Positions 17,492-26,795 of a DNA stretch of 64,000 nucleotides are shown here, in pieces. Positions within the stretch are counted from its first letter, which is position 1; each line of letters opens with the position of its first letter. Under the pieces are notes generated by a model. The model worked only from the letters and a program-made list of their open reading frames with translations. It did not search any database and was not told the DNA's origin. Both the position numbers and the translations under genes were made by a program. Location: the NCBI RefSeq assembly GCF_032334255.1, contig NZ_JAUHMF010000001.1, positions 806,001-870,000 of the forward strand, in the 5' to 3' direction. Origin of the DNA: Thermanaerothrix solaris. GTDB taxonomy: Bacteria > Chloroflexota > Anaerolineae > Anaerolineales > Anaerolineaceae.

Positions 17492-18301
17492 ATGCATCCT
17501 TCTTCATCCTACGAAGATCGCCTCCTATTTTCCTCCCGGCAAGAACTGCAGCGAGTACTTCACTGGTGGTGGATTATTTTTTTAATGGCACTGTTAGGCG
17601 CGTTATGCGGTTGGATCATTCACGCCTATATACCCCCAGTTTATGAAGCACAGGCGGTTTTCAGCGCCACAATTGACTATACGCAAACCGGTATGATGAC
17701 TCAGTTCGAGCAGGATCAAGCGCTTAACGCCGTTGGCCACTTAATCGCCTCAGGTGAGGTACTTGACCGGGTGGTGTCCCAAAGTCGAACAAAGGGTATG
17801 AGTCTAACCGTGGCAGAGTTGCGGCGTATGGGTACCGTGGAGCGCCAAGTAGACGCCTTTATTCTTCGCCTGCGCACCGTGAATGCTGAACGGGCGGCTT
17901 ACCTCGCCAACCTATGGGCCGGCGAGGCCAACGCCCTAATTAATGACGCACAAGCCCACGCTCTCCAAGCGGCACACCTGGCGCGTTACCTGCAGTCATT
18001 AGAAAGTTGCCTCCAACGCTCTCTCGTCATCCCTCCAGCGCCCACCTTGTGCTACCAGCGATCCCCCACAGAGATTCAAAACCTGATCACTGAGACTTCC
18101 AAGCAACTTCAGGCCGAGCGCCAAGCCAGCCGAAATCTTTTCCCTGGGCTTCTAATTCAGTGGGTTGAGGAAGCCACCCCACCCACCCAACCTACGCAAT
18201 TCGGGCGCAATGACTTAATGCTAGCCGGTGCACTCATCGGCTTGCTTGTGGGTATTATTTCGGTTGAAGTCCTGCCCCCGTTTCGCCGCATAACATCATG
18301 A
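17492..18301 (+). CDS. Wzz-like polysaccharide chain-length/co-polymerase protein
   Basis: About 269 residues with the two-helix layout of Wzz/PCP proteins: a first membrane helix after HWWWIIFLMALLGALCGW (about 24-45), the PVYEAQAVFSA segment after it, a helical extracytoplasmic domain, and a second helix LMLAGALIGLLVGIISVE near the C-terminus preceded by a Pro-rich stretch (ATPPTQPTQ). No kinase domain is present. Such proteins set O-antigen or exopolysaccharide chain length. ATG 17492 is preferred because an upstream in-frame start at 17444 lies inside rfbD; neither has a clear binding site. It overlaps the next gene by 4 bases. Confidence 0.72.
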   Translation: MHPSSSYEDRLLFSSRQELQRVLHWWWIIFLMALLGALCGWIIHAYIPPVYEAQAVFSATIDYTQTGMMTQFEQDQALNAVGHLIASGEVLDRVVSQSRTKGMSLTVAELRRMGTVERQVDAFILRLRTVNAERAAYLANLWAGEANALINDAQAHALQAAHLARYLQSLESCLQRSLVIPPAPTLCYQRSPTEIQNLITETSKQLQAERQASRNLFPGLLIQWVEEATPPTQPTQFGRNDLMLAGALIGLLVGIISVEVLPPFRRITS

Positions 18302-19779
18302 AAGCAAAACTTTTTTTCATTTATCAAGGGTTGCAATTTGGTCTTTGGGGAGCAGTGGGGCTGCTGCTTCCATTAACCAGTTTTCCCTGGATTACACAGC
18401 GGTTTAATATCCATTCTGTTGCTCCCGCCGCGGCTCTTCCTCTGGGACTATTAATTCTGGTCTGGTTTCTTCCCTACACAATTACATCGGTAGGACGTTT
18501 GCCGCGCCAGGCCATTCCGTTACTGGTGTTCATTTTCATCGCTCTCCTTTCCTCCCTACTCTCAATCACACTTCCCCTGCCTCCCTTCCGTTCTCCCAAT
18601 GTATGGGGTAACATTCGCGAAGCGCTGCTAACTTTAGGGGTGGGCGTTGCATTCTATCTCTTAACCGCCACCTGGTTCAACACATCTAAACGCATCGAAT
18701 TCCTACTTCAAACCATTCAAATCGGCGGAATCGTCATAATCCTCTGGTCGTTCGTGCAGGCTTTTTTCTGGTACACCCAAAAGGGCTATCCAGCCTGGAT
18801 GTTCGCCATTCAATCCCACCTAACCTCTAACGGACGCCTGTTTGAACAGCGCGTTACCGGTTTGGCATTTGAGCCTTCCTGGTTAGCACACCAATTAAAC
18901 CTGTTGTACTTGCCCCTTTGGTTAGCCGCCACCCTCAAACGCTGGTCTGCGTTTCGCTTCCGCATCGTCGGCTTAAGTGTAGAAAACCTCTGTCTCCTCG
19001 CTGGCGGCGCAGTTCTGTTTCTTTCCTTTTCTCGTGTGGGCTGGCTCGCTTTTTTGTGCGCTCTGGCTTATGTGATTCTCCGTGCTAACCTGGTACTAAT
19101 CCGCTGGCTACGGGATCAACTTCAAAAACGCCTCCATCTAAATCTGGCGCGTTGGGTTATGGGTCAAGCTATTCCCATTGGAATGGGTATTTTGTTGATC
19201 GGTATTTATATCGGCCTCTTTTTCAGTGCTGGTTACGTATTGAGCCGACTTGATCCGCGTATGCGCGACCTCTTTCGTTTTGAGTTCCTGCGCACCGAAG
19301 GTCTGGCCGGTTACGCCAATCGGCTAGTTTTTGCCGAACGCTTAGTATATTGGCAAACCGGATACCGCATTTTTTCCGATTACCCCTGGCTCGGGGTCGG
19401 ATTGGGCAATGCCGGCTATTTCTTCCCTCAAAAAATGGTTGCTTTCGGTTGGGCATTAACGGAAGTACAAGATCTGATGTTTCGCCAGACTTTCATTCCC
19501 AACACGAAGAGTCTATGGGTGCGCTTGCTGGCTGAAACTGGAATTGTTGGCTTTGCCGTATTCATCACTTGGCTTTATGTCCTTTGGGTTACCGGACGCT
19601 CTCTCTCACATGCCTCTTCTGGATTACAACGCACACTAGGTTGGGCACTCTGGTTGGGCTTGATTGCATTACTGGTAGAAGGTTTCAGCGTGGATACGTT
19701 TGCACTGCCCTATTTTTGGACGCTATTTGGAATCGCCACTGCAGCTTCAACCTTGAAGCCTCAACTTTCTGGCGGTTGA
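18298..19779 (+). CDS. O-antigen ligase/polymerase-like membrane protein
   Basis: A 493-residue polytopic protein with 10-12 hydrophobic segments. The large periplasmic loop near residues 325-400 holds RLVYWQTGYRIFSDYPWLGVGLGN, the Wzy_C/WaaL signature (YR.F..YPWLGVGxGN), followed by LWVRLLAETGIVGF, which is also typical. It would polymerise repeat units or ligate a polysaccharide to its carrier. It is coupled to the Wzz-like gene by ATGA overlap and closes the rightward polysaccharide operon. Its end overlaps the opposing gene by 19 bases. Confidence 0.8.
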   Translation: MKAKLFFIYQGLQFGLWGAVGLLLPLTSFPWITQRFNIHSVAPAAALPLGLLILVWFLPYTITSVGRLPRQAIPLLVFIFIALLSSLLSITLPLPPFRSPNVWGNIREALLTLGVGVAFYLLTATWFNTSKRIEFLLQTIQIGGIVIILWSFVQAFFWYTQKGYPAWMFAIQSHLTSNGRLFEQRVTGLAFEPSWLAHQLNLLYLPLWLAATLKRWSAFRFRIVGLSVENLCLLAGGAVLFLSFSRVGWLAFLCALAYVILRANLVLIRWLRDQLQKRLHLNLARWVMGQAIPIGMGILLIGIYIGLFFSAGYVLSRLDPRMRDLFRFEFLRTEGLAGYANRLVFAERLVYWQTGYRIFSDYPWLGVGLGNAGYFFPQKMVAFGWALTEVQDLMFRQTFIPNTKSLWVRLLAETGIVGFAVFITWLYVLWVTGRSLSHASSGLQRTLGWALWLGLIALLVEGFSVDTFALPYFWTLFGIATAASTLKPQLSGG

Positions 19780-21320
19780 TCCTCTAACGAATCTACCCGC
19801 TTCGCCTGACGCCGATCCCACCACCAGCCCCCTATTAAAATCAAACTCGCTAAACTCACTATAGCACCGACCATTACCCAGAAAGGCAGACGGGGAAGCA
19901 CACGATACGTACGACTGACATACCACTCAGTAAAAAAGATCAGTCCCATACCCTCGACGGTCAGCCATCGCCCCAACCAGGGATCACGCGCTCCTCGCGC
20001 CAAGTAATAAACCCAAGCCACAGTTAACGCAAACGTTGGGAGCAGCATGGCACGGTAGCGTGGGTTGTCCCACAAGTCGCCCCCAGCCCGCAAGGAAGCA
20101 AGAATCGTCCAACCCCAAGCCAATCCAATTAACCATAGAAGCACGAATCGCCACGAATGCTCCCGAACATGCCTTAATGCCCATGGCGCATAGAAAAGAA
20201 ATGGCAATACAGCGTACCACCCCAGTGCTCGTAAGGTGCTAATCGCATTCCAAACGGGGAGCGAGGGGTCAAATATTGCTCCGGGTAAGACCGGTTGAAA
20301 TACGCCATAAGCCACGATAAATGGGAGTTCAAGAAATGTGGGCAATTCTCCCAATAACTTCTGAACCCAGCCCGAGCCGCGTTGGGTCAAGTAGGCATCC
20401 CATAACGCTACCCGTTCCAACCATCCGCCAAAAGCAACCAGCCCGAGGATCACCAGAACCCCAAGTCCTATACCGACCCACTGCCAACCCCGCTTTACCT
20501 TGAGCCGGGCAAGATAAAAGATCAAACCTCCGCTAAGAAGAACCAACAGCCAGACCCCTGCAGCCAACCAAGAAAAAACCCCCATCACCCCCAACGCCAA
20601 CAGCCCACCACCGATGCGTGTTTGTAGCCTACTTTCCTGATCCCACAACGCCCATAGGATCACGCTTCCAAAAGCAATGAGAAAAGGATCACGCATCTGA
20701 GAAGCCGCCAGAAACAACGCCTCGGGATAAAAAGCCAAGATCATAACCGCCAGATGGCGACTGCGCTGAAAAACCTCCCTTTTTAATGCCCGTGCCAAAA
20801 AGGGGAGTCCAATAACACCTGCCCAAGCCGTCAGGATCAGAATAAGCCAGGGGCGGTGTTGCTCTGGGCTCAGGTAACGGTACACCAAAGCACTTACAGC
20901 CAACATCCCACCATATTGATCGGAAACATACCGCCCACCCAAGGCTGAGAGGACGGGCTCAGAAGAGGTTGCTAGCGCCCATGCCTCTTGATCGCGCCTG
21001 AAGGCATCATAGTAGAGATACCCCAGGTTCTGTTGAGGAGTATCGTAACCCCAATGGGGCAAGCCCAACGTAAGCCCAACCCCAAGCATTAACCGCACCA
21101 AGAAAGCGGCTATGATAACTCGACCCAACCACCGTTCGCGCCCGCTCCAGCGCCACAACCCATAAAATGTTCCCCCCGCCAGGCAAAATAATAGAGAGGA
21201 CGCTAAAAAGCCTTGAACATCGAGACCACCAGTCATCACCCAGGTGGTGATCCCCCCCAAACAAACCCCCAAACCGATTATTCCTAAGACATTGAAAAGG
21301 AGCGTAGACTTTGATGTCAC
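19761..21320 (-). CDS. Polytopic membrane protein, possible GT-C glycosyltransferase
   Basis: A 519-residue integral membrane protein with about 12 hydrophobic segments. The first external loop (about residues 88-128) reads GYDTPQQNLGYLYYDAFRRDQEAWALA, with several acidic residues where lipid-linked-sugar transferases of the GT-C type keep catalytic Asp/Glu. SQMRDPFLIAFGSVILWAL later in the chain resembles the membrane-embedded part of that class. There is no clear family signature, so the call is tentative. It sits as the last gene of the leftward polysaccharide operon, after the GT4 gene, and its 3' end overlaps the opposing ligase gene. Confidence 0.6.
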   Translation of the reverse strand: MTSKSTLLFNVLGIIGLGVCLGGITTWVMTGGLDVQGFLASSLLFCLAGGTFYGLWRWSGRERWLGRVIIAAFLVRLMLGVGLTLGLPHWGYDTPQQNLGYLYYDAFRRDQEAWALATSSEPVLSALGGRYVSDQYGGMLAVSALVYRYLSPEQHRPWLILILTAWAGVIGLPFLARALKREVFQRSRHLAVMILAFYPEALFLAASQMRDPFLIAFGSVILWALWDQESRLQTRIGGGLLALGVMGVFSWLAAGVWLLVLLSGGLIFYLARLKVKRGWQWVGIGLGVLVILGLVAFGGWLERVALWDAYLTQRGSGWVQKLLGELPTFLELPFIVAYGVFQPVLPGAIFDPSLPVWNAISTLRALGWYAVLPFLFYAPWALRHVREHSWRFVLLWLIGLAWGWTILASLRAGGDLWDNPRYRAMLLPTFALTVAWVYYLARGARDPWLGRWLTVEGMGLIFFTEWYVSRTYRVLPRLPFWVMVGAIVSLASLILIGGWWWDRRQAKRVDSLEDQPPES

Positions 21321-21350
21321 CAGAGACTTCCCTCCATGCCGCGGTTCGGG

Positions 21351-22478
21351 TCATAACGCCCAATTCGCCAGAATGCGCTGCGCCCGCGCGACCCAAGTAT
21401 AACGTTCGGCATCCACGCGCGCCTGTTGACCTAACACCCCGCACACATCCGGGTGGCAATAGAGGTCATCCAGGGCTCTCGTCCAGGCTTCCACATCCTC
21501 CGGCGGGCAGAAACGCGCATTCCCATCATTCAAGACCTCATGCAAAACTGGCAAATCACTGGTGAGTATAGCCCGCCCACAAGCCAGATACTCAAACATT
21601 TTCATCGGACTGCAAATATCGGCAGAGTTACCCCCACTGCTACCAGCCACGGCGCGCTCATAAGGCATCAGCAGCACCTCGCCAGCGGCCTGATAAAGGG
21701 GTAAAACCCGATTTTCGACAAAACCCGTTAACATCACATTGGTTAAGCCCTGTTGGCGTACTTCATTGCGCCAATAGGTCACTGCTTCATCACGTCCACC
21801 CACCCACAAGAATTGGATTTGGGGAAGGTTGCGCGCCACTGCCATTAAGAGCCCCATTCCACGCCCGGGATAAAAGTGCCCGCTGTAAACCGCGGTGAAC
21901 TGTTCCTTCAATCCCAGCCTCCGCCGGGCTTCCGACGGATCAGGCAGTCCCTGATAACGTTCTAAATCAACTCCGTTGGGAGCAATCACAACCTGGTCTT
22001 CCTGTAAGTTAAGCCCAAATTCCTCCCGCAGAACCCGATAAAGTGCTTGGGTGATGATCGCAAAACGTTTTTTTCCATCACGATTAACCACCCACCGCAA
22101 AAGTTGTGGGCCGATTCGTCCGCTGGGGCGGTCGTGAAGTTCTAGAACCAGAGGAATACCCGCTTGCAAAGCCATAAATCCGATTTGAGGCAACCAAGTA
22201 TAAACGATATCCGCCTTCCAACCCTGTGCCCGCTTCCATGCACGATAAACAAAATCATAGCGTTTGAGCCATGGCCGGCTTGGTATCCACTCCACCTCAA
22301 AAGAATGATTCAAACCGTAATGTGCCGCCAGTTTTGACCAGGGAGTGGAACTTTCGCCGGGTATCCACAATTTAACCACATGACCGGTCTGTACTAAAGC
22401 CTGGCACATTTTCATCACCTGAATGCTATTAGCCGTGCTCGAGGGGATCTGGGACGTGCTAAAGCAGGCGATGCGCAT
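21351..22478 (-). CDS. Glycosyltransferase, GT4 family
   Basis: A 375-residue GT-B fold retaining glycosyltransferase. The N-terminal acceptor half opens MRIACFSTSQIPSS. The C-terminal nucleotide-sugar half begins near FTAVYSGHFYPGRGMGLLM and has FLWVGGR, VMLTGFVENRVLPLYQAAGEVLLMPY and the donor-site segment CSPMKMFEYLACGRAILTSDLPVLHEVL. It would add one sugar to a lipid-linked polysaccharide unit in the cytoplasm. It overlaps the flippase gene by 20 bases. The donor and acceptor are unknown. Confidence 0.9.
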   Translation of the reverse strand: MRIACFSTSQIPSSTANSIQVMKMCQALVQTGHVVKLWIPGESSTPWSKLAAHYGLNHSFEVEWIPSRPWLKRYDFVYRAWKRAQGWKADIVYTWLPQIGFMALQAGIPLVLELHDRPSGRIGPQLLRWVVNRDGKKRFAIITQALYRVLREEFGLNLQEDQVVIAPNGVDLERYQGLPDPSEARRRLGLKEQFTAVYSGHFYPGRGMGLLMAVARNLPQIQFLWVGGRDEAVTYWRNEVRQQGLTNVMLTGFVENRVLPLYQAAGEVLLMPYERAVAGSSGGNSADICSPMKMFEYLACGRAILTSDLPVLHEVLNDGNARFCPPEDVEAWTRALDDLYCHPDVCGVLGQQARVDAERYTWVARAQRILANWAL

Positions 22479-23826
22479 TCACCACCTCACCATGATCTCG
22501 TTCCAATTGGGAGAGATCGCGTATTCCACGCCAGATTATCATACTCACCGAAAGGATGAAATAACTGCTTAGAAGCAAGGCCAGCGAGAGAACTCCATAG
22601 CGTTTTACCAAAACAAACATAAGTAGAGTTTTCAATATTCCAACCACCAGAGTTATCATCAACGGATCATTTGGCTTACCCAGTGCTAATAACAATGGAC
22701 GATTCCAATAAAAAATATTCGCAAAGCCATAACCGATTAGGAGCGCTAGGATCAGGGGAAAAGCCGGCAGGTAGGCACCATCCTTAAACCAGGATAAAAA
22801 CCACGGCCCCACCAAAACAAGCCCCACCCCAACGGCTGTGGTCCAGCCCAATGCAATCAAACTAGTGCGTCGCAATAGAGAACGCAAGGTTTTCCACATC
22901 CGCTGAGTGACTGCCCGCGTGATCTCGGGGTAAGTGGTTTGGATGAACGGAAGGATGGGCAACATGAGCACATTCATTAACGCCAGGGCAAATTTATAAT
23001 ATCCTGCTTCCAGACTGCTCAAAAAAAGGCCCGCCCACAATACTTCATTATCCCGAATGAGCATGTTCACCGTGCCACTTAAGTTTGTGCTCAGGGCAAA
23101 ACGCCCAAGAGCCGCTTTTTCAGGTACACGCTGCATGGGGGCCCGCCACCACACCGGCCCAAGGATCCTGGCCGCAGATTGCCACCCCAAAATCATCATG
23201 GCCAGACCAAAAACCATCTTGCCGGCGAGGTAAGCCAGCATAACTTCAAATACCCCCCATTTCATTATAAATGCCAGTGTAATCCCGGCTGCAGTGGTAA
23301 TGTTTTGCACTAATGTGATAATCGCTTGAGCACGAAAGCGTCCCCCAATTTGTAGCAGTGCCGTTGAGGTCTCGGTAAAGAGATTGCCCAACAGCGCCAA
23401 TCCATATAAGGGAATCCAGGGTTGGGCAATGGGATCTTTGATAAACCAACGTATAGCGAGGGGCGAAAGCAAGACCAGCAACAAAAAAGCCAGAATTGAA
23501 CTGACCCCTTCTGTCAACGCGGCTAACTTTACCACTCCCGCGGCCAGGTCTCTGCGTTCCTGAGCCAGGTACTGATTGACGTATTTGATGACCGGTTCAC
23601 CCATGCGAAAAGACAGCAAACGATTCACATTGGACGCAAAGGTGATCACCAACCCCAATACCCCATAAGATTGCGGCCCGAGTAAGTAAGCAGCTAATAA
23701 ACCCTGATAAAGGCTCAGTCCTAGGCTAAGGGTGTTTGCGCTGAAAAGATAACCGGTATTACGGACCACCCGCCGCAGCAAGCGGTCTTCTTTCCAACTC
23801 GCCCACATGTAGGCAAAACGTTTCAT
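22459..23826 (-). CDS. Wzx-like polysaccharide flippase
   Basis: About 455 residues and 12-14 membrane helices in the pattern of the oligosaccharide flippase (MOP) superfamily. The N-terminal NTGYLFSANTLSLGLSLYQGLLAAYLLGPQSYGVLGL-type stretch (read in parts) is the usual first two helices. It would move undecaprenyl-linked repeat units across the membrane for the Wzy-like and Wzz-like proteins encoded nearby. ATG 23826 overlaps the epimerase stop as ATGA; an in-frame extension to 23919 lies wholly inside that gene and is unlikely. Confidence 0.85.
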   Translation of the reverse strand: MKRFAYMWASWKEDRLLRRVVRNTGYLFSANTLSLGLSLYQGLLAAYLLGPQSYGVLGLVITFASNVNRLLSFRMGEPVIKYVNQYLAQERRDLAAGVVKLAALTEGVSSILAFLLLVLLSPLAIRWFIKDPIAQPWIPLYGLALLGNLFTETSTALLQIGGRFRAQAIITLVQNITTAAGITLAFIMKWGVFEVMLAYLAGKMVFGLAMMILGWQSAARILGPVWWRAPMQRVPEKAALGRFALSTNLSGTVNMLIRDNEVLWAGLFLSSLEAGYYKFALALMNVLMLPILPFIQTTYPEITRAVTQRMWKTLRSLLRRTSLIALGWTTAVGVGLVLVGPWFLSWFKDGAYLPAFPLILALLIGYGFANIFYWNRPLLLALGKPNDPLMITLVVGILKTLLMFVLVKRYGVLSLALLLSSYFILSVSMIIWRGIRDLSQLERDHGEVVNAHRLL

Positions 23827-24800
23827 ACCGTTTGGATTTGGCTGGCCCATGACCGTTCGGCCAGGTACCATTGAACCAAACGGTTCAGGCCTTCTTCCAA
23901 TGAAATTTTGGGCTCCCACCCCAACAGGTTGCGCGCCTTGGTAATATCGGCCCAGGTTGCCGGCATATCCACCGCCTGGGGAGGGTGATATTCGATCTGT
24001 GCCGGTTTCCCGAGAGCCTTTTCTAGAATCGTGATGGCTTCCCGCATGGTATGGGGTTGATCACTGCCCAGGTTGATGACCTCATAACCCATGGGCTTCA
24101 AACCCAAAAGCGTACCATGAGCAATATCATCCACATAGGTAAAATCGCGCGAGAAACTACCATCGCCATATAAATGCAGAGGACGCCCCTCGGCAATCCA
24201 TTGGCAAAAGCGAAACAGGCTCATATCCGGGCGACCTGCCGGTCCATAAACCGTAAAATAGCGGAAAACCGTCACATCCAAGCCATAGAGATGGTGATAA
24301 GTGTAACAAAGTGTTTCCGCTGCCTTCTTGCTGGCAGCATACGGCGAGAGGGGATGACTGGTATCCGCATCCTCACGAAAAGGCATGGGATTCATCACCC
24401 CATATAAACTGGACGTTGAGGCAAGCACAAATTTCACTACCCCAAATCGGCGACTTGCCTCGAGCAAGTTCAGCGTTCCGGTGACATTGGTTTCAAAATA
24501 AACCCATGGATCACTTACACTATAGGGCACACCCGCTCGGGCAGCCAGGTTAATCACGGCATCAAAGGGAACAAAACGCGTAAACACCTCGTCTAGCGCT
24601 TCGCGGTCACGTATATCCAGGTGCAAGAAGTGAAAGTTGGCCCTTTTCTTTAACCGTTCTAATCTCCAGTTCTTTAAGCGTACATCGTAGGCATCGTTAA
24701 GGTTATCTATCCCGACAACCTCCACTCCTTTTTCAAGCAACAGTTCCCCTACTCTGGCTCCAATGAAGCCAGCCGCTCCGGTTAACAAATACCGTTTCAT
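23823..24800 (-). CDS. NAD-dependent nucleotide-sugar epimerase (UDP-glucuronate 4-epimerase type)
   Basis: A 325-residue SDR protein. LTGAAGFIGARVGELLLEKG is the NAD-binding loop and GIDNLNDAYDVRLKNWRLERL closely matches the UDP-glucuronate epimerase subgroup. The catalytic YxxxK is in SPYAASKKAAE, with LASTSSLYG before it. TYVDDIAHG and EYHPPQAVDMPATWADITKARNLLGW are typical C-terminal motifs. It likely converts UDP-glucuronate or UDP-N-acetylglucosaminuronate to the galacto form, using the product of the dehydrogenase encoded just upstream (4-base overlap). Confidence 0.88.
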   Translation of the reverse strand: MKRYLLTGAAGFIGARVGELLLEKGVEVVGIDNLNDAYDVRLKNWRLERLKKRANFHFLHLDIRDREALDEVFTRFVPFDAVINLAARAGVPYSVSDPWVYFETNVTGTLNLLEASRRFGVVKFVLASTSSLYGVMNPMPFREDADTSHPLSPYAASKKAAETLCYTYHHLYGLDVTVFRYFTVYGPAGRPDMSLFRFCQWIAEGRPLHLYGDGSFSRDFTYVDDIAHGTLLGLKPMGYEVINLGSDQPHTMREAITILEKALGKPAQIEYHPPQAVDMPATWADITKARNLLGWEPKISLEEGLNRLVQWYLAERSWASQIQTV

Positions 24801-26119
24801 AAACGGACCACCTTAGGATGATTCCGCCCCAATTTTCCCAATGCATTACGCGTATCCACGATCAATTTGGCCGCCTCAAGGATGGCAGGATAGTCATAAC
24901 GACTATGGTTGGTGACAATGACTACACAGTCCGCCTCACGGACAGCCGTCATCAAGTCCGGCACCGATTCCAGGTTGATTTCCTCATGCTGAATTACCGG
25001 AATGTAAGGGTCATGATAAGAGACTTGCGCACCTTTCTCACGCAAGAGGTGGATGACGTCTAAAGCGGGCGATTCACGCAAATCGTCAATATCGGCCTTA
25101 TAGGCAGCTCCCAAGACCAGAATCTTGCTCCCCTTTACCGGCTTGCCGTGCTGATTAAGCGCATCCTGTATTTTACCCACCACAAAACGCGGCATGTTGG
25201 TGTTGATTTCTGAGGCCAGATCAATAAACCGAGCCGTATATTTGACCGACCGCAACTTCCAGGAAAGGTAGAGTGGGTCAATGGGAATACAATGTCCTCC
25301 TAAACCTGGCCCCGGGGTAAATTTCATAAAACCAAAGGGTTTGGTCGCTGCGGCTTCGATCACTTCCCACACATCAATCTTAAGACGATCACACATGATG
25401 GCCAATTCATTTACCAGGCCAATATTGATCATTCGAAAGGTGTTTTCAAGCAACTTGGTCATCTCAGCGACCTCAGTTGAAGACACCGGCACAACCGTTT
25501 GGATTGCCTGTTGATACCACGCCGTCGAAACCTCACAGCACGCTGCTGTAATCCCACCGATAACTTTGGGAGTATTATAGGTCGTCCAATCCTTACGTCC
25601 CGGATCTACCCGTTCAGGCGAGAACGCCAGGAAGAAATCTCTTCCCACCTCTAAACCGCTTTTCTCCGTTAATATCGGAAGTACCAACTCGCGCGTTGTT
25701 CCCGGATACGTACTGGACTCCAGGACAATCACCATGCCCGGGTGCAGATAAGGCGCCAGGCTCTCTGCCGCACTGACAATATATGAAAGATCAGGGTCTC
25801 CTGTTTTGCGCAATGGTGTTGGCACACAAATGGAAACCGCATCAATCTCACGCAATACTGCATAATCCGTTGTGCCCCGTAGACGCCCTTGATCCACCAA
25901 GGCGCGCACTTGCTCAGAGGAAACGTCTAAAATGTAACTTTCCCCTCGGTTTAACGCCTCCATTTTGGAGGTTATGGGATCAATACCGGTCACATCAAAA
26001 CCGGCTTCGGCAAAAACCACCGCCAGAGGGAGACCCACATACCCCATACCGACGACAGCCACTTTTGCCTGACGAGCGGTTAATTTCTCAATCAATTCAC
26101 CCCGATAATCGCGTTTCAT
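24797..26119 (-). CDS. Nucleotide-sugar dehydrogenase (WbpA/WecC family)
   Basis: A 440-residue NAD-dependent four-electron dehydrogenase that oxidises C6 of a UDP-sugar to a uronic acid. The Rossmann motif is VAVVGMGYVGLPLAVVFAEAG; ICVPTPLRKTGDPDLSYI, ESSTYPGTT and EMTKLLENTFRMINIGLVNELA follow. The catalytic cysteine is in GLGGHCIPIDP, and GAAYKADIDDLRESPA is the C-terminal domain mark. The pattern suits UDP-N-acetylglucosamine 6-dehydrogenase better than UDP-glucose dehydrogenase, but the exact substrate is inferred. GGAAAGG precedes ATG. It heads the leftward polysaccharide genes, 19 bases after the glycosylase gene. Confidence 0.9.
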   Translation of the reverse strand: MKRDYRGELIEKLTARQAKVAVVGMGYVGLPLAVVFAEAGFDVTGIDPITSKMEALNRGESYILDVSSEQVRALVDQGRLRGTTDYAVLREIDAVSICVPTPLRKTGDPDLSYIVSAAESLAPYLHPGMVIVLESSTYPGTTRELVLPILTEKSGLEVGRDFFLAFSPERVDPGRKDWTTYNTPKVIGGITAACCEVSTAWYQQAIQTVVPVSSTEVAEMTKLLENTFRMINIGLVNELAIMCDRLKIDVWEVIEAAATKPFGFMKFTPGPGLGGHCIPIDPLYLSWKLRSVKYTARFIDLASEINTNMPRFVVGKIQDALNQHGKPVKGSKILVLGAAYKADIDDLRESPALDVIHLLREKGAQVSYHDPYIPVIQHEEINLESVPDLMTAVREADCVVIVTNHSRYDYPAILEAAKLIVDTRNALGKLGRNHPKVVRL

Positions 26120-26138
26120 AAAATAGACCTTTCCCCTT

Positions 26139-26795
26139 TCAAAATAGGCTAAGTTGCGTTGGTTGCTCGTCCTGACCCATTTGAGATTCTGGCGATGATG
26201 TTACCTCTTCAGGCTGAGATGGTTGAGGCGGACCCTGTCGTGCCATTTCTAAGTATGCCGGTAAACGCCCAAAGTCCTCAATCACCGTCGCTTTTAAAGA
26301 GGGTTGATGTAATGCAGCCGCCGGATGATACATTGGGATGATCAACCGACCGTTGACCCATAGGGCTTTGCCATGAACCTCGCTGATCTTCGCATTGGGT
26401 AAAAACTTGGCCATTGAAAATCGCCCCAAAGTGACAATAATTCGGGGATTAATGGCCTGTAATTGACGTTCTAGATAAACATCGCAGGCCGCCAGTTCTT
26501 CCGGCTGCGGATCGCGATTGCCCGGTGGTCGGCATTTGACCACATTCGTGATAAACACATCCTCTCGCTTTAATCCCGCCTGTTGGAGCAACTCATCCAG
26601 GAACTTTCCTGCCGGCCCTACAAACGGTCGCCCTTGCTCATTTTCATAAAAGCCCGGCCCTTCACCAATCATCATGATTTCGGCATCAGGACGCCCTTCA
26701 CCCGGCACCGCATTTTTGCGGGAATAGTGCAAAATACACCTGGTGCAAACCGAAACCTCAGATGCTATCTGTCGAAGAACAGACTCTGGATTCAA
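26139..26795 (-). CDS. Uracil-DNA glycosylase family 4 with C-terminal clamp-binding motif
   Basis: A 218-residue Fe-S uracil-DNA glycosylase that excises uracil from DNA in base-excision repair. The four cluster cysteines are C17, C20, C88 and C104. The catalytic loop is GEGPGFYENEQGRPFVG (44-60), CRPPGNRDPQPEE follows, and HPAAAL is motif 3. Residues after about 190 form a flexible Pro/Gln/Glu/Ser-rich tail ending in QLSLF, which fits the bacterial beta-clamp binding consensus exactly. Family 4 enzymes are common in thermophiles. ATG overlaps the rimI stop by 4 bases. Confidence 0.93.
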   Translation of the reverse strand: MNPESVLRQIASEVSVCTRCILHYSRKNAVPGEGRPDAEIMMIGEGPGFYENEQGRPFVGPAGKFLDELLQQAGLKREDVFITNVVKCRPPGNRDPQPEELAACDVYLERQLQAINPRIIVTLGRFSMAKFLPNAKISEVHGKALWVNGRLIIPMYHPAAALHQPSLKATVIEDFGRLPAYLEMARQGPPQPSQPEEVTSSPESQMGQDEQPTQLSLF

